Below are positions 1-8,271 of a stretch of DNA of 42,114 nucleotides, in pieces. The stretch comes from Bacillota bacterium (GTDB lineage: Bacteria; Bacillota; Clostridia; Acetivibrionales; Acetivibrionaceae): contig JAEWSG010000185.1 of assembly GCA_023398495.1 (NCBI GenBank), positions 1 through 42,114 of the forward strand, in the 5' to 3' direction. Below the pieces are notes generated by a model. It made no database searches and was not told the DNA's origin. It saw only the letters and a program-made list of their open reading frames with translations. The translations under genes and the position numbers were made by a program. The stretch's first letter is position 1. Each line of letters opens with the position of its first letter.

Positions 1-14
1 TTGTCAACACTTTT

Positions 15-160
15 TTAAAACTTTTTTCGTGTTTCTTTCCGATTAGCCTCCAGTAATACTTTCAGCGTTTTGTTATCGGCATCAGCGACAGCTTTAACAA
101 TATATCACCTATTTTACTTTCGTTCAATTCCGATACGTACCCATATTTAATCGTATAGCG
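15..160 (-). pseudogene. 3' remnant of an unidentified gene
   Basis: Read on the minus strand, this stretch ends in a convincing coding tail (VKAVADADNKTLKVLLEANR, then KETRKKF and a TAA stop at 15-17). Upstream, the coding sense continues only after a frame change near position 105 (YGYVSELNESKIGDI), and an in-frame stop lies just before that. I see no start codon or ribosome binding site. The pattern is that of a decayed gene end. I do not recognise the family, and the exact limits are approximate. Confidence 0.35.
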
Positions 161-284
161 AAATTATATTTATTATACGACCCTATAAACAGTCATTCTA
201 CTCTATGGTCCAAAATTCGACATTCCGAATAACACAAATCATTCCTTATAGCACAACATCGTTAACTACTTTTTTAATTTTCGG

Positions 285-347
285 TTGACAATTAATTAAT
301 TAGTTAATAAACTATACTCAGATAACTAATATTTAAGTAAAGGTGGA
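285..347 (+). promoter_or_regulatory. bioY promoter region with BirA-like inverted repeat
   Basis: A TTGACA box lies at 285-290 and a TATACT box at 313-318; their 22-base spacing is too long for one standard promoter, so one box may be fortuitous. An inverted repeat, ATTAGTTA (299-306) and TAACTAAT (323-330), brackets the TATACT box with a 16-base gap. Biotin repressor BirA operators are spaced GTTAAC-like half sites, and bioY genes of Gram-positive bacteria are often under BirA, so this is a candidate operator. The half sites match the general consensus only in part. A ribosome binding site (AAGGTGG, 341-347) follows. Confidence 0.45.
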
Positions 348-352
348 TAAAA

Positions 353-895
353 ATGAAAAATAACATTAAACTCAAAGACTACCTATATGCCTCAATGTTC
401 GCTGCATTAATATCAATTCTAGCCTTCTTAAGCATACCACTACCTGTTGGCCTTCCAATTACGGGGCAAACGTTGGGAGTTATGCTCGCAGGTAGTATCC
501 TTAAACCCAAGCAGGTTATACTGAGTATAACTACATATCTATTATTGGGAGTCATTGGACTTCCAGTATTCTCCGGAGGCACAAGCGGACTTGAGGCTCT
601 TTCGGGCAAAGGTGGAGGTTACCTGATAGGTTTTCTTGTAGGTGCTACAGTGATCTCACTTATTAAAGGTTCAAGTAATAGCCTGTTTAGGATTTGCATT
701 TCAAATTTGATTGGTGGCATTATTGTTATTCATGTTATAGGTTCATTCTGGCTAAGTATAGTAACCGGTATAACCTATAAACAGGCCTTTATGTTAGGAA
801 GTCTTCCTTTTATAGCCGGCGACTTGATAAAATTGATATGTGCGACTTTTACAGCTCATTCTGTAAACAAACATCTTTACATTTCTAAACTATAA
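353..895 (+). CDS. bioY: Biotin transporter BioY (ECF S component)
   Basis: The 180-residue protein is the substrate-binding, membrane-embedded S component of a biotin ECF transporter, which works alone or with a shared EcfA/A'/T energising module. It has about six hydrophobic segments and the family's typical N-terminal stretch (LPITGQTLGVMLAG, residues about 35-48), followed by a loop rich in glycine (GLPVFSGGTSGLEALSGKGG). Length matches the family. The ATG is preceded by AAGGTGG at good spacing. No ecfA or ecfT genes are adjacent, so it probably shares an energising module encoded elsewhere. The gene stands alone behind a candidate BirA operator, suggesting control by biotin supply. Confidence 0.93.
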   Translation: MKNNIKLKDYLYASMFAALISILAFLSIPLPVGLPITGQTLGVMLAGSILKPKQVILSITTYLLLGVIGLPVFSGGTSGLEALSGKGGGYLIGFLVGATVISLIKGSSNSLFRICISNLIGGIIVIHVIGSFWLSIVTGITYKQAFMLGSLPFIAGDLIKLICATFTAHSVNKHLYISKL

Positions 896-1126
896 ACCTC
901 AAAATATACTTTTCTTCTCAAAAAGCTTTATTCAGTATGCGTTACAATATAGCAACCGAATTTACCACTTTTGTACTGCTTCATAAGGTTTCGTTTGTTG
1001 CTCTTTATTTTTGTGCAATAAATGTTTATAATTTGTTTAGATATCCTTTAGATGAATTCAATATGTATGTTCTAGAATTAGACTAAGGGAAGTGCTTCCT
1101 AATAATATTTATAGGAGAGATATATA

Positions 1127-2383
1127 ATGGTAAAAAACAAAAAGCTAATGGTCGCTTTGAGCTTCACTCTAGGAGCTACATTACTTGTTTCAACGGCATT
1201 TGCAGACATAATGTCAATGTCCGGTTATGAACATCTGAAAAATGCAATAAAACACACATCAAAGAGCTGTAATAAGGATCTTAAGAGCTTTACAACTCAA
1301 TTCACAGTTACTTTAAGAGACGATGACCGTGTCCTTTGCGAAACAACCCAAACCGCTAAAATTGACAATTCAATGGGCGCTTCAGAAAATTCATCCTCTA
1401 CAGTGTACAGTACTGGGACAAAAAATACTTTCAACTCTTACAATGATAAAAATTGCAGTATATCGTACGATGCTTTAAATGACACCTATCATGTGATTGA
1501 ATACTCAGAAGCAAGAACTACTCCTCAGTTCGAAGATATATTTGAAGAAGACGAAATGGCAGATGTTGAAAAAATCATTGATGCTGCACTTGGCAATCTT
1601 AAAGATTATGTTATTGCTGAACAAAAATCCAATGGTAGCATGGAGTTTTCAGGCAATCTTGATGATACCCAAATTCCCATTCTTATTAATGCTGTTTCTT
1701 CATTTGCATTTAAGTGCATTGTACCTGACATGGGTGTTGAAATAGGTGATGTTCTCCCCCAGATTAAGGATGATGTGTTTATAAAAAAAATCACAGGGAA
1801 AGCTTCAGTGAATGAAGACGGCCTTATTGAAAGTCTTTTCGGCTCAGGTATCATGTCCGGAAAAGATGCTAAAGGAATATCTCATGATCTTACACTTGAT
1901 ATACTATTAAGGCTGTATGATGTAAACTCAACTTATGTAAAAAAACCAGACCTTACAGGAAAAACTGTAGAGAAAACAAAGGAAACTGCTATTTCGGACA
2001 AAACTGTGTCACAGAAATTTGTAGGTGAGTACAAAAATGACATAGTAATAGAAAAAGACAACTCCTTTAAAAAAATCGGTGAAAGAACCTTAATAATATC
2101 AAAGATCGACGATACCTGTGTTACAGGTAGATATTCCGAAAAATATATAGCGGAATATGAAGAGTATTCCAAAAACCCTCTGGAATTTGACTTTAATGCA
2201 GAAATAGACGGTGGGAACGATGCAACATTTGAATTAATAGATTCCCAAGGTCAGAAGCAAAAAGGATCCATTTATTTCTATGACCATAACGGAAACCTTT
2301 TCTTCCATTTAGAGGCACCAGTCCAAAAAAGAACAGGTACAGTGTTTATGGATGGAGATTTCAACAGGGTATTTGAAGACTAA
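1127..2383 (+). CDS. Secreted protein of unknown function
   Basis: The 418-residue protein opens with a clear signal peptide (KK, then a hydrophobic core, with probable cleavage after VSTAFA near residue 26). There is no lipobox cysteine, so it is predicted to be exported and released or loosely held. The mature part is soluble, acidic and has no motif I can name. Residues 27 to about 280 have alternating beta-like segments and the rest (about 310-418) looks like a second beta-rich domain. RBS AGGAGAG lies just upstream. It is the first gene of a co-directional run with an ABC-2 efflux pair and a two-component system, separated from them by a strong hairpin. A role as sensor partner or protected cell-surface factor is a guess from position only. 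Confidence 0.8.
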   Translation: MVKNKKLMVALSFTLGATLLVSTAFADIMSMSGYEHLKNAIKHTSKSCNKDLKSFTTQFTVTLRDDDRVLCETTQTAKIDNSMGASENSSSTVYSTGTKNTFNSYNDKNCSISYDALNDTYHVIEYSEARTTPQFEDIFEEDEMADVEKIIDAALGNLKDYVIAEQKSNGSMEFSGNLDDTQIPILINAVSSFAFKCIVPDMGVEIGDVLPQIKDDVFIKKITGKASVNEDGLIESLFGSGIMSGKDAKGISHDLTLDILLRLYDVNSTYVKKPDLTGKTVEKTKETAISDKTVSQKFVGEYKNDIVIEKDNSFKKIGERTLIISKIDDTCVTGRYSEKYIAEYEEYSKNPLEFDFNAEIDGGNDATFELIDSQGQKQKGSIYFYDHNGNLFFHLEAPVQKRTGTVFMDGDFNRVFED

Positions 2384-2399
2384 AACATTAGAAAACATG

Positions 2400-2429
2400 G
2401 GGATTACCGGCCACTTTGCCGGTAATCCC
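2400..2429 (+). terminator. Strong 12-bp hairpin between two genes
   Basis: GGGATTACCGGC (2400-2411) pairs perfectly with GCCGGTAATCCC (2418-2429) across a 6-base loop. No U tract follows, so it is not a textbook intrinsic terminator. It may act as a partial attenuator or as an RNA-stabilising 3' end between the secreted-protein gene and the ABC pair. Confidence 0.6.
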
Positions 2430-2451
2430 TGATAAAAATCGGAGGTTATTG

Positions 2452-3177
2452 ATGGAGAAGGTTATTGAAATAATAAAACTCAATAAGGCGTATAAGAATG
2501 GTCGAGGAGTGAAAGACCTTGACCTTGACATATTCAAAGGTGACATTTTTGGATTTCTGGGTCCAAACGGTTCAGGAAAAACAACCGCCATGAAAATAAT
2601 GACCGGGCTTATGAAAGCAGACAGCGGTGAAGTAAAACTATTCGGACACAGCATTGAAAGCGAATATGAAAAGGCAATGCAAAGGGTGGGTTGTATAATT
2701 GAAACAGCTGAATCTTTTCCTTATCTCACTGCATATGAAAATCTAAAGCTATTTTCACGATACTATAAAAATATTGACGATAACAGAATCAATGAAGTAC
2801 TTGAACTTACCGGAATTCTAAAATATAAAAACGAAAAGGCAAAGAATTTTTCTCTCGGAATGAAACAACGTCTTGGGATATCAGCTGCAATCCTATCAAA
2901 ACCTGATCTGATTATCCTTGATGAGCCACTTAACGGACTTGATGTAGAGGGTATGATTGAAATAAGAAAATTGGTAAAAAAACTCGCCGAAACAGAGCAA
3001 ACAACATTCTTTATATCAAGTCACCTTATACACGATGTAGAACTTACCTGCAACAGAATCGGCATTATTTACGAAGGAAGGCTTTTGAATGTTGACTATA
3101 TTCAAAATATCCAAGCTAATTATGCTTCCCTTGAAAATTATTTTATAAGCGAGGTTGACAAAAATGCAAGGCTTTAG
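2452..3177 (+). CDS. ABC transporter ATP-binding protein, BcrA-like
   Basis: This 241-residue ATPase powers an ABC-2 type exporter. Walker A (GPNGSGKT) is at 37-44, the signature SLGMKQR at 134-140, Walker B with the catalytic glutamate (LIILDEP) at 153-159 and the switch histidine in SSHLIHD near 192. At the Q-loop it has IIETAESFPYLTAYENL, with E in place of Q, as is usual for the BcrA/lantibiotic-immunity branch. I chose ATG 2452 because GGAGG (2441-2445) stands before it; an ATG at 2416 in the same frame lies inside the upstream hairpin. The permease gene overlaps or abuts its end, and a two-component system follows. The substrate is probably an antimicrobial peptide or other amphiphile, inferred from family and context. 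Confidence 0.9.
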   Translation: MEKVIEIIKLNKAYKNGRGVKDLDLDIFKGDIFGFLGPNGSGKTTAMKIMTGLMKADSGEVKLFGHSIESEYEKAMQRVGCIIETAESFPYLTAYENLKLFSRYYKNIDDNRINEVLELTGILKYKNEKAKNFSLGMKQRLGISAAILSKPDLIILDEPLNGLDVEGMIEIRKLVKKLAETEQTTFFISSHLIHDVELTCNRIGIIYEGRLLNVDYIQNIQANYASLENYFISEVDKNARL

Positions 3178-3916
3178 AGCAGCACTCATTAATGAAATTG
3201 AAAAGATGTATAAAAGAAATAAAATGACAGTGATTCTGATTATTTCGGTGGCTGTGATTGCAATAGGAAAACTTGTATCCATGGGTATGAGCAGTGTTGG
3301 TGTGGGAGTTTTTAATAAGAGTACGGTTTTTCCCATGTCTGTTTTGGGTGTACTTGCAAACACACTTCTCCCCTTGTTCACTGCACTAGTAGCGACAGAT
3401 TTATTCTCTGGTGAATTTTCTCATAACACCATGAAAATTTCCATGACCAGACCAATTTCCAGATTCAAACTCTTTTCAGCAAAAATAGGAGCAATCGCTT
3501 TTTTTGTATTGGCAAACCTGATGTCGGTCATGCTCCTGTCCATAATTGTAGGATTGATATGTAATTTTTCTTCAATTACCTATACCGGTATAATTAGAAT
3601 TATAGTATCTTATCTTGTCACTCTCATACCTATTATGGTTTTAGCTCTTGTAGTAGTATTTCTTTCGAATATAATTAAAAGCAGTACTGCAGTCTTTTTT
3701 CTCTCTGTACTGCTATATATCGTGAGCTATGTTATGGGCACAGTCTTTTCCCAATTTTCCAGTATATTTATAACCTCCATGCTCAGCTGGCATATGCATT
3801 GGGTCGCAGATAAAATACTCATTGCAAAGATTTTCAGGGAATTTCTTATTATGCTGGGATATGGTATAATGTTTTTTACAGCAGGTTACTATCTGTTTGA
3901 TAAAAAAGACCTGTAA
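3164..3916 (+). CDS. ABC-2 type permease
   Basis: About 250 residues with six hydrophobic membrane segments after a short cytoplasmic N-terminal helix (IEKMYKRNK). The segment ATDLFSGEFSHNTMKISMTRP is typical of ABC-2 permeases, where it forms the coupling region between the first membrane helices. It overlaps the end of the ATPase gene and is the obvious membrane partner. ATG 3164 follows GAGG at 3151-3154; a TTG at 3155 in the same frame would sit directly on that site, so it is less likely. ABC-2 pumps next to a two-component system in Firmicutes commonly give resistance to bacitracin or lantibiotics, but nothing here fixes the substrate. Confidence 0.88.
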   Translation: MQGFRAALINEIEKMYKRNKMTVILIISVAVIAIGKLVSMGMSSVGVGVFNKSTVFPMSVLGVLANTLLPLFTALVATDLFSGEFSHNTMKISMTRPISRFKLFSAKIGAIAFFVLANLMSVMLLSIIVGLICNFSSITYTGIIRIIVSYLVTLIPIMVLALVVVFLSNIIKSSTAVFFLSVLLYIVSYVMGTVFSQFSSIFITSMLSWHMHWVADKILIAKIFREFLIMLGYGIMFFTAGYYLFDKKDL

Positions 3917-3956
3917 GAAGAAATCTGAAGATTTAAGAATACACAAGGCGGGGTTT

Positions 3957-5414
3957 ATGAGGCTAAAAAAAAGATTAATATTGCAAAATATTGCTATAGT
4001 GGCTATACCGGTTTTAATAACTATTATTACTTCCTTTTTTTATATTTACATATGTTCACACGTATTTAATGCAGATTTGACTTTTGAAAAAATACAAAAA
4101 CTAACAGAAATTCAATATGAATTTTTTACGGCTGATGGAAATCTACTTGAAGGTAATCCAGACAAGCTTTTACAAAAGGATTTCCAGCAATATCTGGCTC
4201 AAAGACTCGAGGAACTGAACTCTCACATAGTAGTACTAAAAAAATACGATGTGCTTTTTTCAACTAAATTAATAAATCCGATTGAAATTGAAAAATGCCT
4301 TGCTGCAAAAAAAAAGAATTTGCTGAATGAATCTGTCCAGCTAAACGATGGGTTATATATAGTTAAAACATTGCCTATAAAGTATTCAAACGGAATTGAC
4401 GGCTGGGCAATTCTATTAGCTCCGATTGACAAAGAGGCCTCAGCTTCTCAAAAACTCTTGTATTTTTCAGCCGGAGTTTTTCTTGTTTCTTTTTTTATTA
4501 CAAACATACTAGTTTCGGTTAATACTACAAAAGCCATACTAACTCCCCTTGCAAAGCTTCAAACTATTGCTGTAGAGATTAGTCGCGGAAATCTAAACCA
4601 TGTGGTTATTGAAGACGGAGACCATGAGATCCGTGAACTGTGCAAATCCTTTGAACAGATGAGACTTAAGCTTAAGGAAGCAATATATACTCAAATGAAA
4701 TATGATGATAACAGAAAAATGCTGGTATCAAGCATCTCTCATGATTTAAAAACGCCAATAACATCTATCAAGGGGTATGTTGAAGGAATTATTGATGGTG
4801 TTGCCAATACTCCTGAAAAAGTTGAGAAATACCTACATACAATACAGTCTAAAGCTACTCAGGTAGATTCGATGATAAATGACTTGCTGCTTTATTCCAA
4901 ACTAGACCTAAATCAACTTCCGTTTAATTTTGAAAAAACAGATGTAGAAAAATATTTTGACTATTGTGTTTCAGAAAACGAACCCGAATTGGAAAAATCC
5001 AATATCACACTTGAGTTTAAAAACGAATTGGCAAGAAATATATTCGTCATGATTGACAGGGAAAGACTGCAAAGAGTTATTAACAATATTATTGATAATT
5101 CAAAAAAGTATATGAACGCTTCAGGAGGAAAAATAAAGATTACACTCAGAGAAACTCAGACTAATGTCATAGTTGAAATTGCAGATAATGGTTCCGGCAT
5201 AGCCAAGGAAGATATCCCCTACATATTTGACCGCTTTTATCGTGCAGACTCTGCAAGAAGCAAAATGAAAGGAAGTGGACTTGGGCTGGCAATTGCTAAA
5301 CAAATAATTGAGGGACACGGTGGTTCAATTTGGGCAAGAAGCGTTGAAAACGAGGGCACCAGCATAATGATATCATTAAAAAAAGTATCTATGGAAGGCG
5401 AGGATTCAAAATGA
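3957..5414 (+). CDS. Sensor histidine kinase (HAMP-HisKA-HATPase)
   Basis: A membrane sensor kinase of 485 residues. Membrane helices are near 9-31 and 168-188, enclosing an extracytoplasmic sensing domain of about 135 residues. A HAMP linker follows (about 190-242), then HisKA with the phosphorylated histidine H262 in SSISHDLKTP, and a HATPase domain with N box (NNIIDNSKKY), G1 (DNGSGIA), an F box (IFDRFYRAD) and G2 (GSGLGLAI). I chose ATG 3957 because AAGGCGGGG lies just before it and the first hydrophobic helix begins normally; the longer frame from 3897 overlaps the permease gene. The stop overlaps the response-regulator start (ATGA), a sign of translational coupling. Confidence 0.93.
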   Translation: MRLKKRLILQNIAIVAIPVLITIITSFFYIYICSHVFNADLTFEKIQKLTEIQYEFFTADGNLLEGNPDKLLQKDFQQYLAQRLEELNSHIVVLKKYDVLFSTKLINPIEIEKCLAAKKKNLLNESVQLNDGLYIVKTLPIKYSNGIDGWAILLAPIDKEASASQKLLYFSAGVFLVSFFITNILVSVNTTKAILTPLAKLQTIAVEISRGNLNHVVIEDGDHEIRELCKSFEQMRLKLKEAIYTQMKYDDNRKMLVSSISHDLKTPITSIKGYVEGIIDGVANTPEKVEKYLHTIQSKATQVDSMINDLLLYSKLDLNQLPFNFEKTDVEKYFDYCVSENEPELEKSNITLEFKNELARNIFVMIDRERLQRVINNIIDNSKKYMNASGGKIKITLRETQTNVIVEIADNGSGIAKEDIPYIFDRFYRADSARSKMKGSGLGLAIAKQIIEGHGGSIWARSVENEGTSIMISLKKVSMEGEDSK

Positions 5415-6106
5415 AAAAAATACTTATAGTTGAAGACGATCAGAGCATAGGAGATCTCGAAAAGGATTATCTTGAAATAAACGGTTTTTCAGTAAAAATA
5501 TGCAACGAAGGTGTAAGTGGATTAAATAGCATCAAGGAAGAAGAATTTGATCTGCTGATTCTAGATATAATGCTCCCCGGTATAGATGGCTTTGAAATAC
5601 TCAGACGTGTAAGAGATATAAAGGATATACCAATTTTGCTTGTATCCGCAAAAAAAGAGGAGATTGACAAAATAAGGGGACTTGGCCTTGGAGCAGATGA
5701 TTATATTACAAAACCATTCAGCCCAGGCGAACTTGTCGCCAGGGTAAATGCCCATATATCCAAATACGAAAGGCTTAAGAACAAATATTGCAACGAGACT
5801 CAAATGGAAATTTTTACTGTGAGAGGCCTCGAAATACAAAAAGAATCCAGGAGAGTATTTGTAAATGGCAAAGAGATAAACATGGCACAAAAAGAATATG
5901 AGCTGCTTCTGTTCATGATTCAAAATCCCAACAGAGTGTTTGGAAGGGAAGAACTTTTTGAACGCATATGGGGTTTTGATTCTCTAGGCGACGCTGCAAC
6001 TGTTACGGTTCACATTGCAAGAATCAGAGAAAAAATAGAGCCCGATCCCTCCAATCCTCAGTACATAGAAACAGTCTGGGGTGCCGGTTATAGGTTCAGA
6101 GTGTAG
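5411..6106 (+). CDS. OmpR-family response regulator
   Basis: A 231-residue regulator. The receiver domain (1 to about 118) carries the acidic pair D9/D10, phosphoacceptor D52 (LLILDIMLPG) and K101 (ITKPF). A winged-helix Trans_reg_C domain fills about 133-231, ending in the typical VWGAGYRF motif. It is the cognate partner of the kinase, with which its gene overlaps by four bases. The expected targets are the ABC-2 genes upstream, an inference from the arrangement. Start ATG 5411 follows a GGCGAGG ribosome binding site inside the kinase gene. Confidence 0.94.
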   Translation: MKKILIVEDDQSIGDLEKDYLEINGFSVKICNEGVSGLNSIKEEEFDLLILDIMLPGIDGFEILRRVRDIKDIPILLVSAKKEEIDKIRGLGLGADDYITKPFSPGELVARVNAHISKYERLKNKYCNETQMEIFTVRGLEIQKESRRVFVNGKEINMAQKEYELLLFMIQNPNRVFGREELFERIWGFDSLGDAATVTVHIARIREKIEPDPSNPQYIETVWGAGYRFRV

Positions 6107-6223
6107 AGCTCCGTAACAGAATCTATTTCTATAGAGTTAGGCCTTTTGCCTAAGGGATAACGAAAAAACAACATCCAATTCTCGTATTTTGAAAACATTA
6201 TCAAATAAGTTCTTTCGTTATCC
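6107..6223. repeat. Diverged hairpin repeat plus palindromic intergenic block
   Basis: This 145-base gap between convergent genes holds three structures. First, at 6107-6142 is a diverged relative of the 41-base repeat at 9786 and 31205: CGTAACAGAAT is shared exactly, followed by ATTTCT. Second, TTAGGC (6137-6142) pairs with GCCTAA (6148-6153), a short hairpin that could end transcription. Third, GGATAACGAAA (6155-6165) is repeated inverted as TTTCGTTATCC (6213-6223), 11 perfect pairs with 47 bases between. The last could be a terminator base stem or the ends of a small mobile palindrome. Confidence 0.5.
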
Positions 6224-6251
6224 AGAATAATAACTTATATTTTAGACTTAC

Positions 6252-7997
6252 CTATGCTCCAAATTGTACTTCACAAAGCTCTTTATACAAGCCATCCTGA
6301 TTAACAAGCTCTTCATGGGTGCCTGTTTCAACAATTTCACCCTCCTTCAAAACCAGAATCTGATCAGCCTGCCTGACTGTCGACAGCCTGTGGGCAATCA
6401 CTATGATTGTTCTACTTCCCGCCAATTCCTGTATAGCTTGCTGAATATGTGTTTCTGTCTGAACATCGACCGAAGCAGTCGCTTCATCAAGTATTAAAAT
6501 TGGAGAATTTCTAAGAACTGCTCTAGCAATAGACAAGCGCTGCTTCTGTCCTCCAGAAAGTTTTACTCCTCGCTCTCCAATTACAGTGTCATACCCTTCA
6601 GGCAGTTCACTAATGAACTCGTGTGCTCTTGCTATTTTGGCTGCCTTTATAATGTCATCTATTGAAGCTTCCTTGCTTCCATAGGCAATATTTTCCGCAA
6701 CACTTCCGTTAAATAGAAATATGTCCTGCAAGACTATACTTATCTGGTTTCTGAGTGAAGAAACAGTTACATCCTTGAGATCTATACCGTCAATCTGAAT
6801 ACTTCCCGATAGTGGATCATAAAAACGAGCGATAAGGCTTATTATCGTAGTTTTTCCCACCCCTGTAGGGCCTACGAGTGCTATCATTTTTCCGGGCTTT
6901 GCTGTAAAACTTACGTTCTTTAAAACCGGGCTTTCAGGGATATAATGAAAGTTAACATGATCAAAAGATACTTCTCCTTTTGACCGGGTGATTGTCCTTG
7001 CATCCTTACTGTCAACAATATCCGGCTCGGAGTCTAAAAGTTCAAAAACTCTTTCCGCCCCTGCCGAAGCGTGCTGCAAATCCTCAATAACTCTTGCAAG
7101 AGTAGTTATTGGTTGATAAAAAAGTCCTAGAAACATTATAAATGCTACAATATCAGCTATTGAAACATAGTTTCTCAATGCAAGCCATCCACCAAATGCA
7201 ACTACAATAACTGTTCCAAGTGAACTTACCAGCTCAACCACCGGATGGAACACAGCACTCAACTTCAAAGCACCCAGTATTGCAGAGGTATACTTTTTGG
7301 CCCTTTTCTCAATACGTTTTCGCTCCCTTGCCTGCTGATTAAAAACCTGTATCTCTTTGATACCTGAAATATTGTCCTGTACCACTGCATTAAGATCCCC
7401 TAATGTTCCCTGGGCTTTTCTGAAGTTTGGGCGTATCTTTTTTATAAAAACAACTCCACCCAATAACAGAAATGGGATTGGAATAAGTGTAAGAGCTGCC
7501 AGCAAAGGATTGATTACAAACAGCAAAATTGCCGTGCCTGCAAAAATAAGAATATTTGTTATAAGATCCGGGACTGCATGTGCTATAAGTACCTCTAAAG
7601 TTGCCGTATCATTTATCGCCCTCGACATAAGTTGCCCTGTCTGTTTATCCTGATAGAAACTTAACGATAGCTTTTGTAAATGTTCATACACAAGTACTCT
7701 CATGTCCCCAACCAGATTCCAGGCTGCTACATGACTTAAGTAACGGTATAGATAAGTAAAAAACGCCCGTGCAATATATGCAGCAATGAGAATAAATGCA
7801 ATATTGTGGATTGTTGACATTCTACTGATATTTTCCCCCTGCGTAAGTATATCAATCAGTTCCCGGACCTTTAAGGGAGTAACAAGATTCAATGCAGTTA
7901 TTGCAAGTAGGCTTATACCAGTTATAAATAAGTATTTCCAGTAAGGTCTTGCCTGTTTTAATATTCTAATAAAATTTTTCAATGTATTTCCCTCCAC
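6252..7997 (-). CDS. ABC exporter half-transporter (MsbA/LmrA type)
   Basis: A 581-residue fused membrane and ATPase subunit that should work as a homodimer, or as one half of a heterodimer. Residues about 1-310 hold six membrane helices. The C-terminal ATPase carries Walker A (GPTGVGKTT), signature LSGGQKQRLS, Walker B with DEATASVD and the H-loop AHRLST. Family members export drugs, lipids or peptides; the substrate cannot be read here. No second half-transporter is adjacent. The start has an upstream GGAGGG-like site (minus strand). It is convergent with the response-regulator gene and shares the repeat-rich gap. Confidence 0.92.
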   Translation of the reverse strand: MEGNTLKNFIRILKQARPYWKYLFITGISLLAITALNLVTPLKVRELIDILTQGENISRMSTIHNIAFILIAAYIARAFFTYLYRYLSHVAAWNLVGDMRVLVYEHLQKLSLSFYQDKQTGQLMSRAINDTATLEVLIAHAVPDLITNILIFAGTAILLFVINPLLAALTLIPIPFLLLGGVVFIKKIRPNFRKAQGTLGDLNAVVQDNISGIKEIQVFNQQARERKRIEKRAKKYTSAILGALKLSAVFHPVVELVSSLGTVIVVAFGGWLALRNYVSIADIVAFIMFLGLFYQPITTLARVIEDLQHASAGAERVFELLDSEPDIVDSKDARTITRSKGEVSFDHVNFHYIPESPVLKNVSFTAKPGKMIALVGPTGVGKTTIISLIARFYDPLSGSIQIDGIDLKDVTVSSLRNQISIVLQDIFLFNGSVAENIAYGSKEASIDDIIKAAKIARAHEFISELPEGYDTVIGERGVKLSGGQKQRLSIARAVLRNSPILILDEATASVDVQTETHIQQAIQELAGSRTIIVIAHRLSTVRQADQILVLKEGEIVETGTHEELVNQDGLYKELCEVQFGA

Positions 7998-8111
7998 AGG
8001 TCAAAATTGCAGATTACCAAAAAGCACTAAAACATGAATGCTTTAAAGACTTTTAATTGATGATTTTTCTCTAAATTTTGTTATATTATATCAATAAGCC
8101 TTTTAATTCTC

Positions 8112-8176
8112 AATATATCTTTAGATTTAAAGGATGCATTTACTAAATGTGAAGAAAAATATATCTTTAGATTTAA
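8112..8176. repeat. 19-base direct repeat, two copies, 46-base period
   Basis: The 19-base word aatatatctttagatttaa occurs at 8112-8130 and again at 8158-8176 without a mismatch. It lies between two divergent genes, the ABC exporter and a lipoprotein. The spacing is about 4.4 helical turns. It could be a pair of operator sites, or a trace of slippage in AT-rich DNA; no regulator gene is beside it. Confidence 0.6.
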
Positions 8177-8271
8177 TGTTGTTGTTTTGTAGATGAATTT
8201 ATTTTACTATTAATACAATTTAAGAAACTTTTTCTAGTAAATTTTAGTCTAATATCCTGGAGGTGCTTTAA

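Noticed and set aside
5561..5923. A 120-codon frame opposite the response regulator
   Set aside because: It is the reverse of a well-supported gene and has no features of its own.
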